Below, piece after piece: positions 33,268-45,312 of a DNA stretch of 64,000 bases. The position numbers and the translations under genes were made by a program. The notes below the pieces were generated by a model. It saw only the letters and a program-made list of their open reading frames with translations. It did no database searches and had not been told where the DNA came from. The DNA is from Malus domestica (lineage: Eukaryota > Streptophyta > Magnoliopsida > Rosales > Rosaceae). Position 1 is the stretch's first letter; each line of letters begins with the position of its first letter. Location of the stretch: NCBI RefSeq assembly GCF_042453785.1, contig NC_091667.1, positions 20,387,501 through 20,451,500 on the forward strand, written 5' to 3'.

Positions 33268-35787
33268 GGCCATCTCCAACCGAAAGGTCCAGAGGGCCAG
33301 AGGGCCGAAAATAGCCCTAAAACCGTCTCCAACCGAGGGCTAGGCCAGAGGGCTCTGGAATCTGGGAGGGCCCCATAGGATCGGAGAGGGCTGGAAGGCT
33401 GGAGGGCTGGCTGCTTTCGGCCAGCCAGCCAGCCCCGGGCTGGCTTATTTTTTTTTTTTTAATGTTTTCTATTGCTGTCGGTTAAAACCGACAGCATTAA
33501 ACAGGTTTTTTTTTTTTTAATAGTTTGAATGTTTTTTAATATAACGGCTAGTAGCCGTTGTATTATTAGGCCTTTTTTTTTTTTTAACTTTTTTTTTTCC
33601 CTTTTTTTTTCCTTTTCATATTAATCAAATTTTGTTTCATATTTTTTTTCAATTCTATTTTACAAAATTTGTTTCAATTTTTTTTTAAATTCTATTTTTT
33701 TCCTATAACTTCTATTTTACAAAATTTGATTCATATTTTATTTCCTATAACTTCTATTTCACAAAATTTGTTTCATAATTTTTTTCAATTCTATTTTTTT
33801 CCTAGGCCATTTATACAACATTAAATTAAATTAAGTAACATGAAACAACATTAAACAATATGAAATAACATTAAATAACATTAACCAACATACAAATTAT
33901 ACAACATAAAAAAACATTTAACAACATGAAACTTAAACAACATTTTTAAAAACATTTAACAACATAAAACTTAAAAGCCTACTCCATGCTTCTTTTGGCC
34001 CAAAGATGTGCAACAAGATCCTGTTGTAGATACGTATTTGTGGCACGAGAACGTATCATTCTATAGCGCCTCATATACTCATTTATAGAGATACTACCAG
34101 TTCTTGGATTGAAAGGCAAATTAGGCCCATCATATATTTTTGCTAGAGCCCTTCTTGACCTATTTGGATCTTCTTGGTCATCATCGGACTCTTCATCAAT
34201 ATACCCATCTCGCTCATCCTCCACTATCATATTGTGTAATATGATGCAAGACATCATGATGGAGTTCAAAGTTTCTCGACTCCACCCTCTTGCCGATTCG
34301 CTGATAATCTTCCACCGTGCTTGTAGAATACCAAAAGCTCTCTCAACATCTTTCCGGTATGCCTCTTAGTGTAAGGTAAACAACTTTTCTGCATCATTCC
34401 TAGGGTTTGGAATTGCTTGGACAAGTGTTGCCCACTTTGGGTAGATGCCATCTGCCAAGTAATACCCCATATTGTATTCACGGCCGTTGATGTAGTAGTC
34501 AAGTTGAGGTGTTTTACCTTCCGTCAAGTTATTGAAGAGGGGTGAACGCCCAAGAACTGTAATGTCATTTTGGGATCCAGGGACTCCAAAGAAAGCATGC
34601 CAGATCCATGTGTCATATGAGGCAACTGCCTCTAACACAACAATTGGCTTTCTCGACCTTCCGCTAAAGCTTCCTTGCCATCCAGTGGGACAGTTCTTCC
34701 ACTCCCAATGCATGCAGTCTAATGACCCTATCATGCCCGGAAACCCACGGTCTTCAGCTTTGTGAAGGAGCCGATTCAGATCTTCTTGATTTGGCTCTCG
34801 GAGGTACTCGTCTTTGTAAACCTGAACAATTGTGTTACAAAATTCTTCAAGAGTATCAAGGCATGTAGACTCAGACATACCATGGGTTTCATCCATCGAA
34901 TCAGCTGAGGAGTCATATGCCATCATTCGGAGTGCAACAGTAACCTTCTGATGAGGTGAGAAACCAGGGCGGCCTGCTCTGTCCCACTTCTGTCGAAAGT
35001 ATGGATTGACCTGCTGGACATCACGAAGTAAATGCTCGAAGACATGACGCCTCATCCGGAAGCGACGTCTGAAATCCTCTTCTGTGTACACCGAGTCGGG
35101 GTTGAAGTAGTTGTTCATCAGATTGGCATGCGCCATCGCTCTGTTTCGTGGTTTGTAAGAGCGACCAGCAACAGAGCCACCCCATTGAGGTTGTTCCTCA
35201 GTTGGCTGACACACCATGGCCGCAGCCATGGCTGCTGCCATGTTTTGTGTGTTGCGCCTTACTTCAGTTTCTTCATCAGACTCCTCATCTTCTCGTCTCA
35301 TTTGCGCCCATTTTGCTTCCAATTTGGAATTGGATGAGGACCCCCAATTGGAATTGGATGAAGATCCAAAGTTGGAATTCATTGCAAACTTGAATTGAAA
35401 GAGATTGAATTGCAAGAGATTGAATTGAAATAGATTGAATTTAAAGTTGTGTGAATTATAGCCCAATATTCACCCTATTTATAGCAAAAAAAAATCAAAT
35501 CCAACGGCTAGCTGACATCATGTTGACGTCACCTAGCCGTTAGATTTGAATTTAAATTGTAGTTTTTAAGTAATAAATTATGTTTGGCCCTATGGCCCTT
35601 TGGCCCTCGGTTGGAGACGATTTTTTGTGACAGGGCTAAAACGAGCCATCTGGCCCTCTGGCCCTCGGTTGGAGACGAAGGCAAATATGGCCCTGTACTG
35701 TTCATTAAAATATTAATATCTTGAAGAATCTTGGAGGGCCAGAGGGCTAAAACGAGCCCTCTGGCCAGCCATCGGTTGGAGATGGCC
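33268..35787 (-). mobile_element. PIF/Harbinger DNA transposon
   Basis: 2520 bases with terminal inverted repeats GGCCATCTCCAACCGA / TCGGTTGGAGATGGCC and a TTA target duplication (33265-33267 and 35788-35790), the Harbinger signature. Subterminal zones hold many GAGGGCCAGAGGGC-type repeats. Two perfect hairpins lie at the 3' side (GCTGTCGGTT/AACCGACAGC near 33474-33495 and AACGGCTAGTAGCCGTT near 33543-33559). It encodes one transposase on the minus strand. The Myb-like second protein usual for autonomous elements is not seen. Confidence 0.95.
33979..35466 (-). pseudogene. PIF/Harbinger (HARBI1-like) transposase with one nonsense codon
   Basis: The frame starts at 35466 and reads 366 codons to a TAA at about 34366-34368. 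It then continues in the same frame to 33979 (nearly 500 residues in all). The catalytic triad is visible: Asp in IGSLDCMHWEW (near 34725), Asp in YYLADGIYPKW (near 34455) and Glu in KDVERAFGILQARW (near 34340), which lies beyond the stop. The stop follows FTLH, where relatives have Gln, and is explained by CAA to TAA. The C-terminus (TYLQQDLVAHLWA) is intact. Such nuclease-like proteins normally need a Myb-like partner encoded by the same element. Confidence 0.88.
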
Positions 35788-36044
35788 TTAGAGATTATTG
35801 TGGGAGAATGATCTCCTTTTATAGAATAGAGTTTCTAGCTTTGCTCTGGCCTTAACACGTGTCATGTTGTGATTGGTCTTTGATATTGATACGTGTCGTC
35901 CTGTGATTGGCCTCTTGGTGTTGACATGTGTTGCGCTGTGATTGGCCTCCTGGTTGGAGGGAAACTCTTCTGGGTCTTTAACGGTATAACGTTGACCGGT
36001 GCTTGGTAGTTTCGGGATTGGTCAAGTATGGTACAAATAGTTCT

Positions 36045-36454
36045 TGTTGGCCTAATTAGTATATCCGCGAGATGTACATAGATGTACATAGTGCCTCTTT
36101 TAACTTCACTAGTTATAAAATAAATGAACTTATATCTTGAGTTTGTGACTCATAATTCATATTGAAAACCCAGTAACGTTAAGAAAAGTAAATCATACAT
36201 GTCCATATATGTCATGACTCATGAGTAAATTTTACACTCAAATATGATATATTATAATATTAGATTGTCAACCAAGATCTTAATTTTGTCAAAAATACGT
36301 TGTCCAAACGTGAGGTTTTTATTGACTATGTAATATTACAATGTGTTGGACTCTTTGGAAAAAATAACATGTACACACATGATGGGAACTAGTCTTCAAT
36401 TCTATGATCAATTCGTAGCTTGTTTGGTTAACACAAGCCCTTAAAGAAATTGAG
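36045..36454. other. AT-rich spacer
   Basis: Nothing recognised between G2 and the TRIM-like sequence. Confidence 0.4.
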
Positions 36455-36780
36455 TGGTTTTTAACACAAGCCCTAAGATTGAGGTTTCACAGTAAGCCAA
36501 TATCAATAGGGGAATAGCTAGTCTAACTCTTTATTCCAACTCTTTATAAGTATATGCAAGGTCTCTTAACTTTTCGATGTGAGACCACATTCTACATTCT
36601 CACACGTCTTCTTATGTGTGATGACGCTTAAGCCAAACACATAGACAACACATAATTAAGTGACGTGCATATGTGTAGGCATTGGACTTTACACGTATAT
36701 CAATCTGCTCTGATATAAAAATATATAATTTCATCATAAAACTAATCGACAATTTAAAAAGTATCCCCAACTTTTCCTAA
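36455..36780 (-). mobile_element. Degenerate TRIM-like element
   Basis: CTGCTCTGATAT at about 36706-36717 is the reverse complement of a decayed Met-tRNA primer site. It is followed by ATTTCATCATAAAACTAATCGACAA, which resembles the LTR of the TRIM at 53818-54190 (CATCATAAAACTAATTGACAA). The other LTR and the boundaries are poorly preserved. Confidence 0.4.
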
Positions 36781-37206
36781 GTACATACAAAGCTTCTCAC
36801 GAGAACAATCCACATCCTCATAGCCCCCACATGAAATGGGTATCATATGCAAGCGCCTTAAACTTAAAGTTAATAAGTCATGCAGTTTCAAACCCTAGTT
36901 GGGTCCCCATAGTGGCCACCTCTAACAACATAACTGAATTGCGAAGTACATGGAAGACCAAGGTTTGGGAAATCTTTATATGGGAGATGAAAACATGGTC
37001 AAAACGCCCAAACAAGGCATCCAAATGCTCCCCTTAACCACCTCTCCCACAAAAATCTCTCCTCCCCTGCCTTTCTTTTCCTTCCAAACTCACTTTCTCA
37101 TGCAGTTATCAAAATCAGAGATTTTTGCAATTCTGTCGCATCTATCTCTTTTTACTGCATTTTATTTCTCTCATTCCACAAGGTTCATCTCCTATAGAGG
37201 ATCACC

Positions 37207-38425
37207 ATGGTAAGCATGCCTCATTCTCCTCTCTAGCTACAAGTTTTTTTATTTGTCTGTGAAGATATAGGATGAGGGAGAATCTAACATAATTATGAAA
37301 ACGCAAACGTGATTAAATCATAAATGTTATCGGATTGAGTTACTAATGTAGTAATCTGTGTTTAATTATCATTTGTTTTCTTAATATTTATGATCATATC
37401 AGATTTCGAATCTATCTCTACCTTCGAATTTGATGCTATGGAACTGTTTTCATTTTTTTGGGATACACTAATGTACGGAAATTTCAGGCCTAATTCAACA
37501 TTTTTTCGAATCTATTTTGCTACCTTGTTTTCCAATCATCATAGTGTTTGGGATGTGTAACACTTTGAGCATGTCTCGCTCGTCAGATAGCATGACATGT
37601 TATGTTATTAACTATTCTATGACCGCTGGATAGCCTGACATGCTATGTGGTTAGACTATTTTAATTTTATGATCACATTGTACTTTTCGATGACATTGAT
37701 GGGTAGGCAAACGCAGCGTCTGGAATGGCTGTGCACGATGATTGTAAGCTCAAATTCTTGGAACTAAAAGCGAAGAGAAATTTCCGATTTATTGTGTTCA
37801 AGATCGAGGAGAAGATACAACAGGTGATTGTAGAGAAGCTAGGAGGTCCTGATGAAAGCTACGATGATTTCAGTGCCTCCTTGCCTGCCGATGAGTGCCG
37901 CTATGCCGTTTATGATTTTGATTTTACAACCAATGAGAACTGCCAGAAAAGCAAAATATTCTTCATTGCATGGTTAGTAATTATATAAATTGATTATTTT
38001 CTTTCAAACAAAAGTATACAAAATTGATTTTAATTAAGTTGCTCGTGTTATTTATGTATGGTTCATTATTTTATTTTTATTTTTTTGTGCATATAACACG
38101 ACGTAATCAAAGATGTTTTCTTATCAGATGACATACACACACATATATATATATATATATCATGTATATATCTGATAGGCTAAAAGTTAAACTGAACTAA
38201 TGATTAAGAAGAATCTTGGTATCATTTCACCAGCATAACATGCCAGAGATATCTAATAAGAGAAACTTTCTCTTCAAACACGTGTGCATTGTTGACAATC
38301 AAAGTCGTTCAAAGTAAAATAAAACTACTAGAATTGATTAATGCAAGCTATAGACCATTTTATTGGCTTCTTGTGGATGTATATATATAGGGCACCTGAT
38401 ACATCGAGGGTCAGAAGTAAGATGC

Positions 38426-38456
<31 letters not shown>

Positions 38457-38541
38457 GGAGTTGGAAGGCATTCAAGTGGAGTTGCAGGCTACAGATCCTA
38501 GTGAGATGAGCTTGGATATCATAAAAGGCCGGGCACTCTAA
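37207..38541 (+). CDS. ADF: Actin-depolymerizing factor (ADF/cofilin)
   Basis: Three exons: 37207-37209 (the ATG alone), 37207's intron to 37706, exon 2 at 37707-37972, intron to 38390, exon 3 at 38391-38541. They join to 420 bases, 139 residues, the standard plant ADF length. An exon made only of the start codon is the normal plant ADF structure (ATG/GTAAGC). The protein begins [18 protein letters not shown] and carries the ADF-homology domain through residue ~130, with the actin-binding long-helix region [19 protein letters not shown] and C-terminal [15 protein letters not shown]. Ser6, the usual regulatory phosphorylation site, is present. ADFs sever and depolymerize F-actin in the cytoplasm. 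The splice sites are canonical and no lesion is seen. The C-terminal part resembles Arabidopsis ADF7/8/10/11-type proteins, which are polarized-growth isoforms; that assignment is tentative. Confidence 0.95.
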
Positions 38542-39776
38542 ACATTTCTGTAGAGCATTGATCCATCACTTTGTCATATGATCTATCTTCCAATTTTCCT
38601 AGTCGTGTGAGTTATTTTAAATTAATTATTAATTATTTTATTTTTCAGATCAGTTGTGCATTCAGATCTAAAACTTAATTTGATTGATACATTCCTCTGC
38701 TGTATTGGTGTAAAACTTAAGTTTATCTTGGGATTTTTCGTATTTGAGACTTGACGAAAATATTGTTAGAATGTGTTTAAAATTTCCTGTCAACTTTAAG
38801 GGAGTGTTGTTTAGCCAAAATCAAGGATAAAACCTTATTTGATCCAACAAAGTGAATACTGTCAGTCACTAAATGGTCGTGTGCAAATAACAATAAAACT
38901 TTAAGTACTATTAATCAGCAAAGTTACTTTGGATTCTTAAGTTCAAATCTCTTCATTCTAGCCTAGGACATGAAATTACAAGTCATAGCCTATGGAACAC
39001 ATAGAAAATACTACTCTTATCATCTAGTAGTATCACCATTTTTACTATCTCTCTAATAAAGACGGGAGCCACGAACAAGTCGTGAAAAGCACATGATTTA
39101 TTTTGAAAAATGTGTACAAGTTCATAAGACCGGTAAAAAAATTCCCTATTTAGTGCAAAATCCTTGCTTTTTTGCCCTCCTAATCCCAATCAAGGATAAA
39201 AACGCTATCATTAATAATAAATGTTGACAACTAAATGCGGGCAAAGCTGTAATTACAAGGAGATAATGTGGTATTGACAGAATTAGAAGAGCACGAACTA
39301 CAGATTAAAAGCTCAACATAATATTCTTAGGTTCCGCTAATTTTTCGTCTGTTCAAATAGTCATTCTAACAGATAAAATAAAAGTTTAAAACCAGTAGAG
39401 GAACTCTCATCAAGTGCCACAATAAAAAGTTCATGAAAAAAGTTGCGCGGCGGCTGCAGGCAGAAGCATCCACACAACTGGCAGTAGTAAGCAATAGAAC
39501 CTAAGCATTAACTGCGAGCCTACTACCGACATGTTTCAAGAGGCGAGGATGCGCAGATCGGTCATTTAAAAGCAGCGACGGTGATGCAATGGCCGCTCCT
39601 CAGTTGGTTAACACAACGTACTCCATCTATATTACGCCGCTGAAGTGCAGAAGTTATCAATATCTAACCACAATGATATCCTGAAAAACCCTAATTAGTG
39701 CGAAATTTACTCGACCATGAAGACTAGTATACTCAGATGACAGGCCACTATTGATTTTCAATATGCACTGACCTTA
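38542..39776. other. Convergent spacer between ADF and TAD1
   Basis: ADF 3' UTR on the left and probable TAD1 3' UTR (minus) on the right. No repeat or further gene recognised. Confidence 0.5.
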
Positions 39777-42698
39777 CTATACCATGGCTGAGAATGCCTC
39801 AGAATGTGGCGGTTTCAATGGCCAATTACCAAAGGGATGTCTTGTTTTTAGAAATTTTGAGGTCAAATTGTATTCCTGCACCCTTTCCTGCATAAGGTAA
39901 CCATGTGAAATTAGCTGATGGTTAAAAAAAAGTGTTATCCAGTTATTCACACCTTGCTACAAGTTAATAATGAACCACTTCATCTTCTTTCTCTATTTTC
40001 TGGCCGTCCCACAATATAAATATACGTGTAATAGATGCATAAGTAATTCATGAACTTTGTACTTAAAGATGTTGAGCATAATGTGACGTCTACAGATATT
40101 TGAAATTATGTAGGACACTCATTTTACTAAACAAGCAATGAAAAATCTTTCGGTTACACGCAAATAAAAAAAATTCCTATATTTTCTATACATATTTTGA
40201 AGTACGTTTGTCACTTTAAGCACAAAGACCTCTAACTATTAATGCAAATAAGCCGCTTGTGCAACTTAGCTGGTAGATAATTTACTGTCATGAACATTAG
40301 TAATCACATTGTGATAATATTCTTACAACTACGTTATCACCTAGATCAATAAAATGTAATAAAAGGAAATCTGCAAATTGGTATCTGTAGTATTCACCAT
40401 ACCTCGATTTCCTGGTACGAAATCTCATTCACAGGGATTTTGGTAGGGCATTCATGTCTTAGGGACAAGAAAATCTCCAACAGTCGCTTTCTGTCAAACA
40501 ATGAGACAATATGAAAATGCTAATCAATGGCTTTCTAAATAAAGGTTGTATCATACTTATCACCCTACTTGCATAATAATGACTCAGTAGATGGATAACG
40601 TGCCCCTTTGGCAGCGGTTCCTTGCTTTCTTCCAGTGGTTCCAAGAATGACTTCATGCAGACCAGATTTATTCCAACATATCGAATACCTGTGATTTAAA
40701 GCATTAGAGCATCATGTACCAAAAACATAAAGCATCACAAAATTAGTACTAACCAAATAATTGCTCAGATTAGATAACAAAATCCCCGCATGTTAAAGTG
40801 GTCAAAGCTGTCTCAGAATGCTGAAATTCCTTTGGCGGTGGTGGAGCTGCCCATAGAAGTGGCTGCCAGTAGCATTAGCATACACATGTATGATAACCTT
40901 CTCTATAATATCACAGAGTACACATTTCACAGACCTGCTTCACTTGAAAGGGACTCATCAGCTCATTTGATAACGGTAGGATGCGATCATGCAATGCTTT
41001 TTTCAAGTAATCAACCACGAGAACGGTTTCTGAGCTGTTAGGGGATTGTCCAATGGTAATGGAAGAAAGGTATACAGGTTTTAGAAAGAATGACAGCAGG
41101 GCTCCTGAAATAAGAATATGAAATGACCTCGTCAACTTATTTACAATTACAATTAGTAGTGGCCGGTCAAGCATGCATTTTACAACAAAGTGTCACTATA
41201 CAGGATTGACTGAATGAATGACTACGTTGGGTACATGATAGATCAAATGACAAACCTTGAACTCCAACAACATTCCAGCGGGCTATCTTGTCAGAGCAAC
41301 TAACTGATAATGTTGTATCACCACAACCAGGCTTTCTTTGTACTGAGCCAACCAGTTGTGAAGCATCACCTGAAAATGAAGTAACATACAAATGCTCCAT
41401 GACTCTGAGTCCCGTGTCAAGTGACGATTCTTTTCCAAAAAAGACACAGTGAGAAACAACTATTGAAATACTCAACCCACCACATTAGGGGTAAGAAATG
41501 GAAACAAAGTAGAGAATAGTTCTAATTCCACTACCATTAGTCTTTGGCAGAACCTCTTCTGCAATGGAAGTGTTAAGCTCGTACAAAGATGAACCCCGTT
41601 CTCTTGGTCCAATAATTTTTGGAGGAGACAACAGTGAACTCGGAGAAGCAACCCCACCTGCAAGAACCATAAACAATTGCAACTGAGGTACCTCCTGACA
41701 TAAGTTAACAATCTAATTAGAGCAAAAACAAGAGAAAGAAATAAAAAGTACATTTATATGAGCATAAAATTACATGGTAGTTGTGATATGTACAAATGCA
41801 AATTCCAATTCTTATTCATTGAGTATTTTCTTTCGCCATCACCATCCGGGCCCAATTCAAAAATAAAGTTTTTGGCATCACCATTTTGAAACTGCTTGCT
41901 TCCGTTGTTATCACTTTGCTCACCATAAATTTGAGCAAGAACACTGAATCTGTGCATAGACATAGAGGAACCTAGGTCCACCAAACCCACATATATGAAA
42001 AAACACCATACATTACAAACATCAGGTACATATATAGTCAACCAAATATAGTTACGAACAAGGGTAAATGCAGATTCCCCCTAAAAATGGTAACTTTTCA
42101 GCTAAGCATACAAAACCAGAAGAACATATTAGCACAATGTTCCACTGTATTCTTATAATCTTACACACAAATAATTTTGATGTATTTCTTGTAACATGAA
42201 GCATTTTTCTATAAATTAGCAACTAAACATTAATTAAATATACAAACGAAATTAATATAGTAAAAAATAATAAATTTAAGGAAAAGCAAAAACCTGAGAA
42301 AAGCTCTTCGAGCTATAATCTCGGCGTGGGAATCATTGACGACATCGCCGTGGGGACTCCTCAGTGACCGCCCGATGCATTTGGTCCCAGTTCCGAATGC
42401 GACGACTTCAAGTTCTGAGGCAATTGAGCATGGTTACTTAAAGCACTGTTTGGTGTCCAGGAAAATGCAGGTAACTTGAATTCGCGAAAAGAAAAGGAGG
42501 GGTTTAGGGTAGGACCTTGAGAAGGGGAGGAGACGAGAGAGCGGCCAAGACGGTGACTTCGCGGCCCTGAGGCTTGCCTTTCTTGGGAAGAGAGTTGTAG
42601 AGTGACAACACTTTGTCTGAGACCGTACTTGCCCAGTCTGTTTCTGAGGAAGAAGGAGAAGGAGAAGACGGCGTTACGGAGCAGGGCGGCGACGCCAT
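39777..42698 (-). pseudogene. TAD1: tRNA-specific adenosine deaminase TAD1/ADAT1-like, apparently decaying
   Basis: Ten exons on the minus strand: 42698-42516, 42414-42294, 41949-41774, 41657-41535, 41369-41256, 41104-40935, 40862-40786, 40688-40569, 40490-40403, 39887-39777. They give about 427 residues. TAD1 makes inosine at position 37 of tRNA-Ala. Visible motifs: [20 protein letters not shown], the catalytic zinc motif [28 protein letters not shown] with a zinc Cys, [16 protein letters not shown] with the other Cys, and C-terminal HPFGNWPLKPP. Three oddities: the exon 1 tail must shift by one base near 42541-42546 to read LVSSPSQ and splice in phase (a one-base deletion); the usual PCGDAS reads PCGVAS; and the exon 7 donor reads GG/GGATTT instead of GT. 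The catalytic His and Glu remain. It is either a decaying paralogue or a gene hit by assembly error; the pattern favours decay. The other eight introns are canonical GT-AG. Confidence 0.82.
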
Positions 42699-43377
42699 GG
42701 TTTGGAAAGTGGCGGATAGGGGGGTCAGTGACTCGGTGATGGACAAGAGAGGCTCCGTTACCAAATTTCTTTCATTGGTTGAGACGGTGTCGTTTCGAAC
42801 TTGATCTTCTGCCTTTAATAATCTGGTGCGTTTTGCAAGGTAATTGCGGAAAGGTTATAGATAAATTATAATCTGGATTTAATCTTAATAATTCTCATTC
42901 GCTCTAATAAATAACTATTTAGTACCGCTATCGGTCATTTTAAAAAAAAAAATTATATATATATATATATGATATCTTGATCCTGATCCTAAAATGTCAT
43001 GCATTGCACAGAAGATGTATCCCACCCTTCCCCCTATCAAGGTGCACCTCCATTTAGTCCACGTGATTGCAATACATTAACGGAAAGAAATTATGTTTAT
43101 GCATTTTGCCACGAGTTTAATCCCTATCAATTCTATTTTTCTTAACAACTAATTATTTAATCTATTAAAATTATTGTTCTAAGAGAAAAATGTGGTGTAA
43201 TAAGTTGTTGTCTTTAATACTATTGATTCTTTATTTAAAAAATAGAAGATAATGCTTGTGTTCCATATGGGAGTACTTACTTGTCCCCTCACGTACAATT
43301 AACGAACATTTATTGTCTGATTATCATAATAGAAACTGTTCATTTTCTTTATTATTATCTAAAGATCATATATGCAA

Positions 43378-43632
43378 AAAATTATTCAATTTGAAAATCT
43401 TTTAGTCATTCATATGCAAAAAAAAATAAAAAATTGACGGTTCATCATGAGAATGCTACTTGTTAGCAAAACCGTTTATTGGTTTAACACGTATAGATGA
43501 CTAACAAAATTATTCAATTTGAAGATCTGTTAGTTATTCTTATGCAAAAACAAATGGACAGTTCACCATGAGGATGCTACTTGTTAGCAAAATCGTTGAC
43601 TGGTTTAACAAGTATAGATGACTAAACAATCT
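43378..43632 (+). repeat. Tandem duplication of ~125 bases
   Basis: AAAATTATTCAATTTGAA ... TAGATGACTA occurs twice in a row (43378-43504 and 43505-43632) with about 85-90% identity by eye, including GAGAATGCTACTTGTTAGCA against GAGGATGCTACTTGTTAGCA. Confidence 0.85.
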
Positions 43633-44528
43633 CCACATTAAATGATTTTTTTTTGTTTGCAAATATGATGCTTAGATGATGATAAAGATAACGGATGGTT
43701 TCAATTATGAAATTCGGACAGTAAAGGTTTGTTAATCGTAAGTGGGGGCACAAGCATTAAAAAAAACAGAGTGAATTACTAAGGTGTAAAGAGCCTTCAT
43801 TATTCTAGCTTGGAATAAAGGCAATATTATAAAAGTCCTCCATCATACTATTGTTGATTTTTCCATTAATTTAATAAAAGAACTGAGAATAAAGGCACCA
43901 GTTGAGATACTAGGAAAGATTAAGATGCCACAGAAATAAAGCAATCACAAATTCTCAATATAGGAGAAAAGGTCTTCTGTGACTAAAATTCATATTATAT
44001 TTAGATGTGTGTGTAATTATGATGGAGTTGTGATGTTCTTTTGACATGTGTAGTCTCTTAAGTTGTTTAAGATACACATTTAATGTTCGACTTTTATCAT
44101 GAACTCTTTCACTCAAAAATATATAATGGAAATTTTGGGCCACCAAATTCAACTTTCTTCGGTGCAAAACAGCTTTTATGTCGAAATTTGGTTGGAAGTC
44201 GACTATTTCGAATAAGACAAAGAAAATTGGTCGACTCGTCGAAAATACAAAGGCAAAGTTGGGTGTAGAATTTGAAACTTTCATGGGTTGCAGTTAGGTG
44301 AAAATATTTGGTCTGTGCAAAGTGGGGAAGAAGGAGAGCTCTACAAAGACGGAGAGCGGTTTGGGGGTTTTGATAGAATTGTTAGGTGTGAAAGGTATTT
44401 GGTTGTCGTAACCAGTGGCAGAACCAGAAGTTGCTTTTAGGAGGGCCTTTTAAGACATATAAAAAAAATTAGACTAAATTTAGCAATATAATCAATTGTA
44501 GAAATATTTAAGGCTTTTTTATTTTAAG

Positions 44529-44645
44529 AATTGTTATTAGCACTCAAAAAATCTCATTTGGCACTCTAAACTTTCTATAATTAGAAAGAAAAATACACTT
44601 GTGAGGAGTGTAGAATAAGATTTTTGGAGTGCTAATAACAGTTCC
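44529..44645. mobile_element. Short MITE
   Basis: About 117 bases with terminal inverted repeats around TGTTATTAGCACTC and GGAGTGCTAATAACAG. The inverted similarity extends about 22 bases. No coding capacity. Target duplication unclear in the T-rich flank. Confidence 0.75.
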
Positions 44646-45028
44646 CTTTATTTTATTTATTGTCATGAAAAAATTATCAAACAAAAGTGATGGAAATTTG
44701 GTATTGAGATGATTATCCCATAAGAACATAACTTGTTTACGAGCCTTAAGATCATAACTCAACTATTACAATGAGATTTTCCTTTCAACATAATTGGATC
44801 TTTCTCTAAATTATGTAGACCTTATTTTATATGAACTGAACAAAACCAAAAAAAGAAATTAGGTTGTATATGGTAAAACAGAAGGCTAATTATAAGGTTT
44901 ATAGACCTTGTTTTATGTAAATAGAACAAAAAAAGAAATAATTTTTATATGGTAAAACTGAAGGCTAATTATAAGGTTTTGTTTAAAAAAAAAGGCAAAA
45001 GACTCTTGACGTCAAAGAACTTTGAACC

Positions 45029-45279
45029 CATGACCTAACGAAATTGCCGAAGTCCACTTCCCAATACACTACGAACTTATTATTAGACCTAACATTTTGG
45101 ACCCGACCCATTAATATTAGTATTTGGATGGATGCTTAACGGATAGGGTCACTAACGGGTGAACCCGTTAAATAACGGGTCACTCTGGGTCAACCTGTTA
45201 GACCCATTAACACTTGTTAGTTGAGGATGTTTTAGTAATTTCAGTAAAATCTTAACAACAAAAAATAAACTCTATGCAA

Positions 45280-45312
<33 letters not shown>

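Larger units (their letters stand above)
24247..36039 (-). mobile_element. Ty3/gypsy retrotransposon G2 with nested insertions
   Basis: It is bounded by perfect 5-bp target duplications GTTCT at 24242-24246 and 36040-36044. On the minus strand: 5' LTR 36039-33001 (split by a Harbinger element at 33268-35787), primer site 33000-32981, gag 32894-29210 (split by a solo LTR at 30012-32087), a stub of the integrase C-terminus, a long repeat-filled 3' zone, a purine tract next to 24763, then the 3' LTR 24762-24247. Protease, RT, both RNases H and most of integrase are deleted. Without the two insertions the element is about 7.2 kb. Confidence 0.95.
33001..36039 (-). repeat. 5' LTR of G2, split by a DNA transposon
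   Basis: LTR parts 33001-33267 and 35788-36039 together give a ~516-base LTR. The Harbinger element sits between them. Confidence 0.92.
42699..45028. other. AT-rich spacer with small repeats
   Basis: Contains a short (TA)n near 42955-42970, the tandem duplication at 43378-43632 and the MITE at 44529-44645. No gene seen. Confidence 0.5.
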
